DNA from: Glandiceps talaboti
Taxonomy: Eukaryota; Hemichordata; Enteropneusta; Spengelidae
Length of the DNA stretch: 64,000 nucleotides
Reading direction: 5' to 3'
Assembly (NCBI RefSeq): GCF_964340395.1
Contig: NC_135549.1
Location: 10,697,342 to 10,761,341, forward strand
The position numbers and the translations under genes were made by a program. Every line of letters starts with the position of its first letter. Position 1 is the first letter of the stretch. This document shows, piece after piece, positions 26,156 to 40,200 of the stretch. The notes below the pieces were generated by a model. The model saw only the letters and a list, made by a program, of their open reading frames with translations. It was not told the origin of the DNA and did no database searches.

Positions 26156-28482
26156 ATTGGGATTTTATACTTCATTCACTTTTATTTCTAAATATTGTCA
26201 TGAATACAATTACCTTTGATTCAATTCAATGTACAAATTCTCTAAAAATCTGTAGCAAAGATAAAGCACTTTTGGAGTAACACGTCAGTCAGCTTTCCAA
26301 ATAAAATCCCTACAAAATGTTCCCTGAATTTACCAACAACACGTCGCCATAAAATGCCAGCATCATAAAAAGCTTTGAAAATCCAGAAATGCTTTCTTTG
26401 TATTATTATGATAAGTTATCATAGATTAAAACCAATGCTTGATATACCATCTTATTGCTGAATAAATAGGAGTATACACTACATGCACATTGATTAAAAA
26501 TATCAAGAAAAAAAAGTGAGAAAAGGTTACATCAACTCTAGCGTAAAATGTAAAAACTTAGTAAAGGAGATAGGGAAACAATAGGAGCACATTGCCTATC
26601 TGTTTTAATTCTTGTAACTTTGTATCCCTCTGATTGGGTTGGTGGTGTAAGTGTACATTATTATCCAATCACTTGTTTTAAGTGATTCTGCTCCAGTCCA
26701 AACAGAAAGCGACTTTCTTTTATGTAACACAGAAACCATTGCCTGGTACAAACTTATACTGCAGCTAAGTGTTGTCACAATTATTTCCAAAGCTAAGTTA
26801 GATTTATAAAATATTGCATAAAAAGAAAAAAATTTGTGCTTTTAACAGTCCTGTGAAAGAACGTACTCAACATCTCTGGATTCAGAGTTTGGCAGATCTT
26901 CAGATTCTGGTTTCTGGATCAGTATTTATGGTTTAACTGTAACTTCACTACCTCAATGTAATTGCATACACACACACTATAGACTGCATTCATTGAGTGG
27001 AATAGAGACTTACATTGTATTAAATCTCAAAGTGACTGCACACCATGTAACAGTACTACCCAACACAGAAATGAGGTGCATCATCACAGCGCCCTCACAG
27101 TCTTACAAGAGAAAACATGAAAACACGATGGGCAAAAGCCCTGGACATGAAAAAAGGACTTCCAACATCCCACTAAACTAGCAGTGAAGGTCTTCAATAT
27201 TGCAAACCAAAGCATTATAAGTGTTGCTATGTTACAAATATAGCTGCAAAAAATACCAATATTCCATCACATCAAGTAAATGTGTGACAAGTTTCATTAA
27301 AATCCACATTTTGCGCATGTTTGGTAGGTATACAAAGTTTTAGATATAAATTTGAGTAAAAGTGTACATTCAGTGCATAGTAAGAAATGAAAAACTTTAT
27401 CAATTGTTAACAGAATCCTGAAAAGTTTGCAGTTTAAAAAAAAAAAGGATTTCCAAACGTCTTGGCATCAGTGGTGAGTGTGTCACATTGTATGTTTCAT
27501 ACTAGGCATAAAATACAGAATAACTTATGAAATTAAAATACATTAAACAATATATTTGTTAAAAATCTAACATTGTGGTATTGTTGAAAATGGTATTGTT
27601 TTACATATTTTTTGTTTTGTAATGGCAATTTTGTCATATCGTACTATTGCTGAAACCTGATACTTTCTGTAGGAAACAGCTCTAGCAGCAACTTATAGAA
27701 CTAAGTGTTCAAAGACACTCAATTACACTGGATGTATGACCAGGCAAATACCAGTAACATCACACAGGATCATCATGTCTTCTCTACATTATCACTCCGC
27801 CAAGCTGTAAATAAAGCTGTAGCCATGCCGATATTATTACAATCATTACCCATCGAAACAAAAAAAATGTGAAAACTTCTACATTGCCTTATTTATGTTA
27901 TATTCCGTAAACGTTTGAAAGATTACACAAACTGGTAGTCTGAGAACCTACAATAAATTATATACAATTACATGTATTTATTGGCGATAGCACATACACA
28001 CACACATATGGGTGGTTTAAATAATAAATGTCATAATTTGGCAAATAAAATGTCTATTATTTGTTGACCTAATATAATATATATATAGCACCAATACTAA
28101 TAGGTAGGTAGAGACATTACTTGGGTTAACGTAACCATAGCAACATGCAGTCTTAATTAAGACAAAGCATGTGCAGAAAACGCCAATCATAAAAATATCA
28201 GCAATGCCGTAATTGTTACATATTTAATATTTTTTGAAATTTAAGAAAATGTGAAAACTAAAGAGAGCTAAATAATGTAATAACAGATCATAAAAAAGCA
28301 TGGCTGCTTTGAAGAAAAGTTGAAAAATAGGAGAATTTCAAAATTATGGTACTTCAAATAAGGATTATTGCATGACTAGGCTAGGTGACTCGTGGTCAAG
28401 CTATTCATCAGTGAAGTATAAGAATGATTGTATAATATTTGTCTTTCACTTTTATCGATTGTTTCACGTGCTACATTTCATG

Positions 28483-28554
28483 TAGACTGTAAGATACGTC
28501 GTTTTGCTCCACCCTCGTGTGAGGGTGCCCTGTCACGGCATAGCTTACAGACTA
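28483..28554. mobile_element. MITE-like fold-back element, family 1, copy C
   Basis: TAGACTGTAAGATACG at the left; complement of the right end is TAGTCTGTAAGCTATGCCGT followed by GACAGGGCACCCTCACAC. It is inverted relative to copies A and B. Confidence 0.75.
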
Positions 28555-29940
28555 TTACTTCATGCAGACACACAATCCACATGAATTTTATCCACAGTAC
28601 AATTTCTAGTAGTTGTATAGCCTCTTCAATTAAAGTAAAAAAAAGTGAAAGAAATGACGAAGCAGAGTTAAAAGAATCAGAATTAGGATAAAGATGAAGA
28701 TTTAACAAAACATAATAATCAGTATGAATAATACCTATAATATCCATTTCAATATACTTTCAGTATTGTACATATATTTTGAATAACGACAAAAGAATGA
28801 ACCTTCCACGCACAGAAGTGTGGTTCTGCTTTCTTCCAAGGAAACCATAACAATGCCAACAAGGGCATAAATGTGAGAAACATGATTTTCCACTCTTCTG
28901 TATCACTAGTATGACTCCAAGACACTCTACTTTCAAGATCAGTAGATGCATACTGAAGAGCGCCCTCTCTGGTAAATGAAGGCAATGTTTTCAACTTTGG
29001 AGAAAGTTCATTCCTTTGTCTAATTGTCTATGAAGAGCACACGTATATATCATCCATAAGCTCACAGGAAGAAGGAAACCAGTCTTTTCTCCTCTGATGC
29101 TTAGAAGGCACAAAGTTGACATTTTAGTGTAAATAACCATACTTTCTATATAATCACTACTAAACAATTATCCTGAGACTAATTTACAAGCCTCTATGCT
29201 ATCTACAAAATTTTCTTAGATTGACAGTAAACTTTGCTTAGTTATACAGAGCTGGTATTATAGAGCCCATGACTAGCTGTGTAGTGCATCATGGCATACC
29301 CATTTCAGTTCCAACATAGTTACGCCATCAACCTCTGTTCATGCCGTAAATCTACATGAAAGTACCACACCAACACTGCCACCAAGTGGCAGAATTCAGT
29401 GAGGTTGTTACCTATCCCACCCATATACATATCTTATATAGTAGAATGACATGAATATTAATTTTATGTGAGGAATTGAGCGAATTTCGATACTTGCACT
29501 CAGTTTATAAACCAGTGTAGGTTAGTATTTCACTTAGCTGAAATCTGTATCACCTTGGTGTAGCATAGATGTTCTGAAAAAAAAATTATCCCTTGTTGTT
29601 TATACAATAGATTGACGTATACCATATCTGTTCACCCCCTAGGGTTTCTATTCAATAAATAACAATAAATTGTGAGATTTGTATATAGACTGCTTCAAAC
29701 AAACGCCAATAATACATTCACGCCTATTCATCAGTGGGTTTAGTGAAATGGTTTCACATCCAGTTTCATTTCTGGTCTCCAGAAACAAGTCAAAACAAAC
29801 TTGAATAGTTCATACTTTCATTACTTAAATACACATATCAGATAGATTTGGTGACTTTCATATAGACTGTGGTCCAATACAGTGGACGTTGTCATTTTTT
29901 CCAATACACTGGTATAGTAGAAACTAGCACAATATCGTTT

Positions 29941-30023
29941 TAGTCTGTAAGGTGTGCCGTGATAGGACACCTTCACATCGGTCAACTCCTCGACTGGAAT
30001 GACACGGCGTGTCGTACAGTCTA
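29941..30023. mobile_element. MITE-like fold-back element, family 1, copy D
   Basis: TAGTCTGTAAGGTGTGCCGT at the left; complement of the right end is TAGACTGTACGACACGCCGT. The internal GACACCTTCAC corresponds to the GGCGCCCTCAC of the other copies. Confidence 0.75.
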
Positions 30024-32058
30024 AAAATTGTTGTGTTCTGATGTGAACCTTCAAATCGGTCAACTTTATACACAATCTGTATTTCCAGTAAATACAGATC
30101 TTATTCTCATAATTATACCGTCAGTCAGAACATTTCCATATATATGCCAATATTGGCATACTAGTATATAAAATGAAAAACACAACAAGATTATCATAGT
30201 GGTTGTTTCTAACTAGACAGTGTTTTTTACTTTGCTGAAAAGAATCTCACTTCATTCAACGTGTTGTTGGATAAACAAATAATGGTAATACGTCACACTG
30301 TAGCACTGTATACAAGTCTGGAAAAATTCATCAGAACTGCAGAATTAAAGTGATAGAAATCATAAAGTATGGAAGGACTTTTCACAGAGATCAAACAAAT
30401 TTATGTCATATTTGTGATCAATTCAATGTGAATGCCTCGACCAAGTTTACGTTTCATCAGTAGAACTGCTCGACTTTCTGGTTATACATAACCGATACGT
30501 TTACTGTATACTTGTGGTAAATAACCATGCCAATCCAAAGCTACAGCTCTCAGACTCTCCACAAAATGTCTGGTCACTCTTGACCAAAGCAGATATGCAG
30601 AGGGTGGAATTTGATGGTCCCATAAAAACCATGTCAGTTCTTTATATGATAGTTGACAGTGATAAGGCAACCATCTACATGTATATCTCCATCCCTGTAC
30701 ATGTAGTTACATGTGACTATACTGTCAACACTCTTTATTTGTTGCCAGTCTAACACCACATGTGTAAATATTGTCGCCTGCATAAAAGCAGTTTGGATGA
30801 GTGATGGAATACAGTAGATAATCATCACATCATGTCCAGTTATTTTCACAGTCAGGATCTGTTAGTCTTACAGGACCGACTGTTTGTATCAGAATCCTTT
30901 CTTGGATATTATCTGGAAAGGTTTCCCACATTATTAGTTATAGTCCAATTCACCCCATTGTTAGTGCAATGTCATGGTAGCATAAATAGAAGATTTCTAC
31001 AATGAGGTAGGCCAGTTTAGTGAACATCTACTAGGTACAGACACATGTAGTTTGCCTTCACACACTGACACTTTGACCATCAAATTAAAATACAAGTATA
31101 TACAGGATTATCTAAAAAAAGAAAAAAAATTATCTAAAAGACTGTAGGCACTTGAGTAAGTTTCTAATTCTAGCATGAGGGGAAAATGTGCTCTTTCTCT
31201 CACTCTCTTTAACACATGAATACACTGTAATTCACGCAAAACATGATCGAGAGTACATCTTTCAGGGAAAAGTCATTTCCCCATTGTACTCTACAGTTGA
31301 TGCCAACTTATAGTACACATATATAGGAGTACATGTATAACACAACACAGTGGTTGATTTAACTAGAATAGGACACAGACAAATTAATCACAGACTATGA
31401 CATAAACATAACAAAATATCTTTAAACAAGGAAACCTGTAGGAAGTTTTTCATTTGGTCAAACTTCTATATTGAAATTTTCAATTGTTATCACTTATTTA
31501 TGGGAGTGATACACATACTACAGGGGTGTTGTTGATTATGATAGTTGATTGCACTTTAATAGCATGCATGAACCCACCACACAGCCTATATATGTAGCAG
31601 TGGCCTTACACAATGTCAGACACTTATACACAGTATGACAGCACTTTTACACTTGACAATGAGGTATATGATGGTCGATGTGACAGTCCACTCATGGTTT
31701 CTCTTTCCCAGACAGATTATGTTATCGACATCTGACTGCAGTCGTAAAGTTTGCAGCTCATGGGGGAACCTCTAGTTCTGTCAAGAAAGATGAAAGCAAA
31801 TAATGACAACATGATCATGATGAAAGAAAGAAAGGCAAGCAGCTAGCACATATTGAAGCTGAATTGGACATAACATGCACATGCTAAAGATGGATTGGTT
31901 CACTCCAACCATCTTGGCATCGGACGTGACTCAAGTTTGAAGTCGAGTAGCAGAAATATGGAAGTACATGCAGCCTGACGAAACAAAGAACACAAAAATG
32001 AACAAAATCGAACAAAAAAAACCACAAAAGGATAAACAAGGAAAGAGGGATTTACCAC

Positions 32059-32118
32059 TTAAGAGGAAGGTTGCTGTCGTCCCGGTTGAGACTGGCCATG
32101 TTTTCTCTGACCACCAGG
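32059..32118 (-). CDS. Candidate alternative last exon of BICD
   Basis: Acceptor ATGTCACAG ends at 32119 on the minus strand. If the BICD exon at 35335-37284 is cut at GTGAGT (after 35422), phase 0 continues into this exon for 19 residues starting PGGQRKHGQSQPGRQQ, then TAA at 32061-32059. The Gly/Gln/Arg/Pro composition continues the [12 protein letters not shown] basic run before the junction. The resulting protein would be 826 residues. Supported by splice motifs, phase and composition, not by transcripts. Confidence 0.55.
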   Translation of the reverse strand, partial: PGGQRKHGQSQPGRQQPSS

Positions 32119-35100
32119 CTGTGACATAAAATTAAAATGTTTATTTTAAGCGAATGAAACAGTCAATAAAGACGACTGTGAGACATCTTACTTATTACCA
32201 AATTAGTGATTTATTGTCACAAAATTCAATCTTACTCACACCATATTTACCCATTAAATTAGATTTGCTGTTAATAAACTTGTCTCTGATTAACATACTG
32301 TGTTTCTCTGTGTAGAGGGATAGTTTTAATAAGTGAAGTACATGCAGTGTGACAAACACCACCCAAAATACCCACTGGTTCAGAATTTACAAGTAGTACA
32401 TTTTAGTATGTGTCACTTCAGAATAGTGACTTCCAAAAAAAGTCTTTTAAAATGTTCTCACTCTTGACTGAAATGTTAAAACTATCTTTAAAGCATGTAC
32501 ACTGAGTAAAAAACTCACCCTTAAAAAAAATGTCTATTCAACTAATACTACTAAACCATAGCTTTATTACACTTTCCCTTTATCTAGGAAAAAACAGTAC
32601 TGGCACTAATATGCTATTTTGGAGTAAATTGTTCAAGTTCATGTATAACTTGTCAAGAGATTCAATAATAAATGTTACTTCAAAATAGTCTCTCCTCCCC
32701 AAGTTCACTGAATTATCACCATGTGGATATACAGTTTCAATTTACAACTTTGGTGATATTTTACCCCAAATGACTGCTTTTCTCAAGCTAGTACTAGTCT
32801 CAAAGTACTGAAAAGTTTCATCACTATTTTGTGAGAACATAAAAATTCAACTATTCTCTGCCCTCGTTTTGATAGAATATGCCCAGAAATTTGCATTTTA
32901 TCATTTAATTTGGTCCAATGGTCATTCTGTACATCTAAAAGGAATAAATGTAACGCCGTCACTAAAATAAGGCACTATTTCATACCACTGTACACCATTA
33001 TAGTAAGTTACTATGGAAACCAAACTATAAATAAACCCTTTTTTAGTTAAAAAATTTGTGATATCAGTACTGTGTGTAATCAGCTGCATTACTTGTTATA
33101 CTAACGCTACTGATATATTACTTGCATTAAAATATTGACTAAAATCTCTTAAGTACTGAAGTCAATTTGAGGTAGATTTAGAATTTACTGTATAATTATC
33201 TCTCCATTATTTACAAATTTGGCAGTTTTTGCCTAGAATCACGTTAATTTGTCATGTCTCTCCCAGTTGCTTAGTGTAGCCCAAATTTCTGTAGGCATGC
33301 TAGGAGTAGAAACTATACATGCATTCCCCCATACCTGTTGCCAACTACTCCTGATCAGTGTAACAATCAAATCTACTGCTGTGAATTATTAATATTCACT
33401 GCACTGAAAAGTTTAGTGAGTAACACCCAACAGTTGCAAGACTCTTAGCATCCTAAACATTTTTAGGACACTTTGTGTTAATATACTTGGATAAAGATGA
33501 ATCAGAATGGCATAATTATTATATTTCTGTACCAAATATTATGCATCTGGTTGTTTGCTGCAACAACCCAACTAATTCATTATGTGACAAAACGTGCTCT
33601 ATTGTAATACACATGGGTATCTAAATTTGATAAACTGAATTTCTGTACATCCCTCATTGATAATTTTACTCCTTAGTTTTCAGTCTTGTGAGTTGTATCT
33701 AACATGACAAGTTCTGTCCTTTGAATAATCATCTTGACACGTCAGTCATTAGACCAGCATTTTAAATCTCTACTCAAATACAGAAATGTGATACGAATGC
33801 CATTCTCACTCATTTAGTCTCTTACAGGTGATCTGTGCAAAGCATGAACAGTCTGTTATACTAGTGGCAGCACTAAGGGATTTCCTTTTTTTCAAACAAG
33901 TGCAAGCTTTTATAGGTGCATCAAACGCCACTTCACACTTTGGAGGGGGGGAGTTAACATGCTGCACATCATTGCATATAGGGTTGATAAGCTCGACTTA
34001 TAAAGTTATAAACATTACATATATAGACTATATATAGTAAGTTAGACCCAAAGAAAGACACATGCAACACATATATAAACCTTACAACCAAAAGTTGTGA
34101 AGGAACAAATCATTCACCATGTTGGGGAATACACACAAGGTTTAACAACACAGGGAATACGTGTTTTCTATAGACTTCTAAACTTCAGGCTGGAAGCCTA
34201 ACTGTATGATATTACACACAATATAGGCATCACTCATCTAAAGTGACATGGTAAATGCATGTTTTGACTGGCAGTATAAATACATACATGAATTTTTCAA
34301 ATATCATATACATATCATATTAATAATTTGCATTTGTAATGTCTTGCCCATCAAAACTGTATGACTTAACAATACGTTACAGTGTAGTTTTCACATTTTG
34401 ATTATTACATTTTTTCTTGATACAAGGATAAAAGTTAAATAATACAGTATTGCTTGCATGTTATGTTTTCCAGTGATTGGATGACTAAATTGGAAATGCT
34501 GAATCTGGTATTGCAAATTTTTTAGATTTTTTGCTTGATCTTCAAATCTGACTTGACCATCTGTTTTCACGTCTGTTCTTTTTGATAGTGCTGTAGAATG
34601 TGATTCTCTTAGCATCCATGAAGGACACACACATACATGCACAACTAAGGAGGTAGATGTATTTATATAAACAGGTCTTTGCATTTGATCTTTTCTATAA
34701 ATATTGATACATTACTTGATAGAATTGCATGTTTATATGTTATGTAAACATTAACTGTATTGGATGAAACATAATAAGATTTCATGCTACTTTTTTTTTT
34801 TTTTTTTAATTTTAATCAATTCGCTGTCCACTACACTGTAAATATTGTAACAGGTATGACTTTGGTTAAACACAGACTCATCAATGCTGATCAAGAAAAT
34901 TTATCTGTAAATGCTATGTAAACTTAACTTTTCAAAGAAGCATTTGAAAAATGATCAACATTACTATTCACATTAGGTGAGTGATTCCAACCTGCCAACC
35001 CAACTGGTCGAGTTTATTTTTGAACAGCCCAACAGAGAATCTTATCAATGTGGACTTGATCAGTTTGTATGTCGTGTTGTGGGAAGATGACATGTTTGTA

Positions 35101-35334
35101 TTTGTTAATGTATTAGCTTGATTGTTAAAAGCAATTTTGCTTTGACCTTTCTCATTTTTGCAAATAAACTTGAAAATGATTGTGATCATAATTCATATGA
35201 ACTTTCCATAATGAAAAAATATCATACATGTACATGTACATGAGCAACACATATCAGATGCAGCAATGATGCTTGTAACAATCAGCGTTAAAACTATTTT
35301 TCTACAGCCAGTAAATAAATAAAGAGTCTGACTC
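32119..35334. other. BICD 3' flank or alternative last intron
   Basis: Minus-strand 3' UTR of the main isoform, perhaps ending near AATAAA at 35037-35032, and intron of the alternative isoform. A poly-T run lies at 34791-34808. No other exon was recognised. Confidence 0.55.
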
Positions 35335-37284
35335 TTAGTGATGGGATTCATATCTGGAAAGTTTTTCAGCTAAAGCTCTATGATCAACAGGAATGCTATA
35401 GCCATGATAGTATTCACTCACTCGTGATGCTTTCTGCCTTCGTCCTCCTGAACGCCTGTGTGTCTGTCTCTCGTTATTTATTTCAAGGTCTTCCAGACGT
35501 TGTGTAAGAGCTAATTTCTGCTGAATTGCCATCCTGAGAAGAGAGTTCAGTGTTTTTCTCTCCTCCTCAGCTGCTGAAACTTTCCTCTGCATCTCATCCA
35601 GCTGAGTGACATAGTCATCACAACGTGCGGCAAACATTGCACGAAGACTCGCAAATGTTGCTGCATCTTCTTTGAGAGCTTTGAGTTCATTGCGTAGTTT
35701 CATCATGGTTTCGGCTACAATGCATTTTTCATTCTCGTATTTACTCTTGAGATTTGCCAAAGCTACTTCTGCAGTGGTCTTGTTGGCCTTGAGAACAGTG
35801 CGTAAAGTAGTAATCTGTTCTCGTTTTGTTGAAAGGAGGGATTTCAATTTGATGACCTGATCCTGCAGGTCTTCATTCTCGGCTGCACTACCGTCAAGCC
35901 GCCTCTGTTTGGATGACTGAACAGTGTGATCCACAGCACGTTTTAAGTATTTGATTTGATCTCTTATTGTGGATAACAGATTAAAGCATGTCAGTGGATC
36001 TGTTTGACTAGTGTTGCCATTAGTGCCATTCTGTTCACTGGCTTTAATTTTACCTCCTGCAAATTCTTTAGCACTTGCTTCCAGCATGGCTTCATCAATA
36101 TCTTTGGAGTTTCTGTCGGCATTCCTCCTTTCTTTGCGACTCATACCGCTCCTGTCATTTGTGTTTGTCGAGGCCATATCTCGTAATCTGCTTGCAATTT
36201 GTGTACGGAATCCCTCTCTGCGACTCAAACGTGTTGCTTTAAAGTGTTCCAGCATAACTTTATTTGGAGTTTCTCCATTCATGGTACACATGTGATGATA
36301 CAGTTGAGCGAGATCCTCGCTAACACTTATCAACTCGTCACGTGTACAGTTCAAGTTACCCTGGCTTTCACCAAGCGCCTCATTCATTTCTTTCAATTTT
36401 AGTTCTAAGTCTTTCACAACATCGTTCTGTTTTCTACTCTGGTCATTCAGGAGACCCATTTCAGTTTGCATATCACTGTATAGCTTGGTGGGAATTTCTT
36501 GTTGTTCATGACCCATTCTGTCTTGGTATGATTGCAGTTCTGCCTGCTGTGACTTCACTCTAGTCGCAGCTGCTAAGAACCGCTTCTCATATCTCCCAAC
36601 CTCTTTCTTGAGTCTTGCAATTTCCCTTTCTTTATCATTTGCATCGAACACTGCACCACGTTCCTCATCTTCACTTTCACCACCGTCTTGGTCAAAGTCA
36701 TCGAGAACCTGTTGGTCAACCACAGCTGTTAGCTGACTCACTCTCTTACTTTGTTCTGAGAGGGCGCCCTTTGTGTTCTGTAGCTCTTGGTGGGATTCCT
36801 GCAGATTCTTTGAGAGTTCAGATTTTTCATTCTTTAGAGCGGCAAGCTGCTCCTCTAACTTCCTCACTTCAGTCATGCGTAGCTCACTAAATAGATCTGA
36901 GACTGTTGAGGGAGCAGGTTCTGGCGATCCTTCAGATGGCAATGAGGCACGGAATTCATATTCCATTCTGCGTAGGATAGGATGGTCAGGTGAGCTACAT
37001 TCTTCTCTGTCCAACTGTAATCTGTCTGTACTACTTTCTAGATCCTCATTGAAAGCTTCCAGCTCAGATATAATTCTACCATCCAATTCTTTTTTGAGTG
37101 CATGTTTCTGTTCACGCTCATGTTCTAGAGCAATTAAGGCCTCTTCAGTTTGCTTCTCGGCAATTTCCTTCAATTTGCCGAGGTCTTCTAGTTGTGAATT
37201 CAGGTATTCTACCTCTTCATTCATTCTTTTAATTTCATGTTTCATGGCTTCAAACTCCACTTGGGATGATTTCAAGCCTGAGAT
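35335..37284 (-). CDS. BICD: BICD exon 3 (large 3' coding exon)
   Basis: 1950 bp, from [20 protein letters not shown] to the TAA at 35337-35335. It covers the second and third coiled coils. An in-frame GTGAGT donor at 35421 gives the alternative junction to 32118; reading through adds 28 residues starting [10 protein letters not shown]. Confidence 0.95.
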   Translation of the reverse strand: [649 protein letters not shown]

Positions 37285-40200
37285 CTGGAGAAAGGTAAAT
37301 ACACAAAGTAAGGTCACAGAGCCAACAAAATGTTCCGCCTCCTCTAAATTCTTTGCAAACATAGAATGACAACAGTTTTTTGTCCTGAGTATCAATTTAT
37401 CCACAGATGCAGGTACACCACAATACACTCTCAATTTATCATAACAGATCAACAATTACAAATTACATATATTGAAACTAGGTCTGCACTATGACACAAA
37501 AAACACATAAACTTGTGTACAATCAGTTGTCATACAGAATCAATCCCAGAGACTTGGCTATCTGGATTGAAATGTTGTTCACCAGAACATACATTTTGTA
37601 TACATGTATATATACTGTCAAGCCAGTAGCCATGTGTCTGGGCTAAACAGAATCATTGTTAGGTTGGTTTTACCTGTTTCTGTAGCTGTATGTTTTCTTC
37701 CTCAAGTTCACTGTAATCTTGAAGTAATCTTGTTTCTCGGAACTTGTACTCCCTTAGTTCCTCTTTGAGGTGTTTCCTCTGTGCAGCTACCTTTTCACTA
37801 GACTCACACAATTCAGTGTTCCTAGTGTGCAATTTCTCATTTTCTGATGTAGTCCTATCTAAAACGTGCCGACAATGTTTGATTTCATTTTCTAAGTCAG
37901 TGATTCTTTCCAGTAGATCAGCTTCCCGTGTCGCCGTTTCTTGTAATAGAGTTTCTTCATGGTTTACTTCAAATTCAGATTTCTTTTTCTGACTTTGTTC
38001 TACTTTATCAAGTGCCTGTCAAATGTAAACACAAAGGGAAAAGGTTACAAAGTATTCACAGTCAATCAGTCATTTCATTTATTACATCAGTCTCTCTATG
38101 TCCCCATTTGGGTATACCCCTATTGGGTCTGTTTTGGCTTTGCTGTCAACACATAGAAATGCAGGCAAAACTGTTACAACATGAGGCTATGGATGACAAA
38201 GAGAGATACAATGTACAACATATAGCCATGTTAGTTAACCCATGATTCAGTAAGATTAGCCATGACAGACCATTTCTCACTCTCAATTCAGGATTGAAGT
38301 TGGTGTAAGGAATTCTCAGTAAAGCTATAATAAAAGAACAAAGGACAATGGTGGTATTTGCTGAATGGGCAATCAAGACATATTCAGACACTATGATGAA
38401 TGATACCGGTAATATATGTTAACTATGACATTAATTTCACTCTCTTGGAGTGCCTTTCTTTTAGGTCAATCTCTCATTCTTACTGTAAAACTATTCTCTG
38501 TGGGTTTAGTGTCAAGATATACGTCTTCAACCCTTCCTTGACAGACAACTGTGTACAATGTACCTTTGCACTTAGTTTGGATACCAACTGTGGTACTGAG
38601 TGGACATTTAATGGTAACGGTACTGTACAGGAACTAGACTACTTTGCATTTTCATACACAAGAATAATGACAAGTTATTAACTTACATGTATTGCCCTCT
38701 TTTTGACACAAGGATATTGAAATGTATTTGTACAGGCATTAGAAAAACAAATACTGTCCTATGGGCACATGAGTAACTCCATACTCCTGGCCTCAAATTA
38801 GCAGTAGTGCATGGACACACAGGCAGTAATATGTCTAGACTACCATATTAGCACCATTCCTGTGACTACTATTGTATGAAGACTAACACATTTTAAACTG
38901 ACACAAGGTGATTTCATAAACCTTACTGGAGTGAAAATACTTACATAAAACCTCAATTATACTATAGTATTATACTAAGTATAATACATGCCTTCTATGA
39001 CATTACATTGCAATTGCCTTCTGCTTTTGTCAGAGTAGCTGATTGTCTAGTATGAATTCCTGGACATTTTTTGATATGTATAAAACCTTACGTCATCGGA
39101 TCATTTTTATGTTATCTCTTAATATCAGGTTTGAGTTCAGTCAATTGCAAATGATAGTTACATATCCTTCATATAGGTAGAATACTATACATGTATGAGT
39201 GACTTTTAAATATGCAGTATGGAATCCAAACTTGTGTTGTGCACCTTTAATTTAAGAGTCATGGTAGTCTACTACATAATGGAAATCAAAAAGAAAACTG
39301 TTACATGCAGCTGAAACAGTTCACTTGGCTAAAGAATCATGAATGTTTATATTGATCATCTAATACACATGCATGTTTCATGATTTCCATGAGGCAACAT
39401 TGGATCACTGCACAAACAATGAATGTCAGATTCAATAGGTGTTTCTCGGCAATCATGCAAAATTTAAGTGTTGTGAAATCATATAATGACTCTTCAAAAG
39501 CCAAAGTTTACAAAAATGTCTTTAATTTAAATTACTCTAGTGGTGTTCCCTTTGAACTCATGATTTCATCAACCCATCAACATTCCCATTACATACATAT
39601 GTCAGCTATAGTAAACTAGATAGCTTTTTGAAAGTTTCTTGTAAAATACTATGCTACCAGTCAAAACTGCTACTTTGTTTTCCATATGAAAAGGATGTAT
39701 AGCCTAAAATTGATGAAAATGTATGCAGGAACATGGAATGGAAATATTTACTCAACCATGAGAATAATGCCTGGCAGTTTTACACTCTGTTAGAAATTTG
39801 AATGAAATCTGATAGTGTAACTTAATCTTAGCTTTAATGCACTTCTCTGTTATCATTTACTCAATTTTCTCCAACTTGCTTGCCATAGGAGACTGATTTA
39901 TAATATCATTACCGTGTATCCTAAACAAGAAAATCATCATCACTGTTGCAGCGCTGCAACAAAACAGCTGAATATTCCATGAAGTATTGCTTTGAGCCTC
40001 AAAGTGTATATTTTCATATTCAATGTGATTCATATGTCATGTAAATAGCTTAAGATTGTAATATAATGCATTGGGTAAATAAAACATGTACCCCCCCCCC
40101 CCCCCCCCCCCCCCCCGTATATGTAAAATTCCATATCAACACAATATTCATTGAAATAAATAAAATATGTATTTATTACTGCAGACTGATAAGAAGTAAC

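Larger units (their letters stand above)
24968..32058. other. Spacer between NAA10 5' end and BICD 3' end
   Basis: No protein exon was recognised. It contains a large CA/CATA block (25866-26153), a shorter (CA)n (25373-25399), two family-1 fold-back elements (28483, 29941) and AT-rich unique sequence. Minus-strand sequence just after 31777 follows a good acceptor (TTTCTTGACAG) and could be a 3' UTR exon of the alternative BICD transcript. Confidence 0.55.

Noticed and set aside
25864-26280. Cys/Val and His/Thr-rich ORFs
   Set aside because: Artefacts of the CA/CATA repeat block.
29821-30075. 84-codon minus-strand ORF
   Set aside because: Runs through the fold-back element at 29941-30023; no homology.
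34791-34808. Poly-T run as a possible retroposon tail
   Set aside because: No adjacent retroposed sequence, target duplication or RNA-like body was seen.
35672-37369. Plus-strand ORFs of up to 198 codons
   Set aside because: Antisense shadows of the BICD coiled-coil exon; Ser/Leu/Phe-rich as expected from complementing Glu/Lys/Gln codons.
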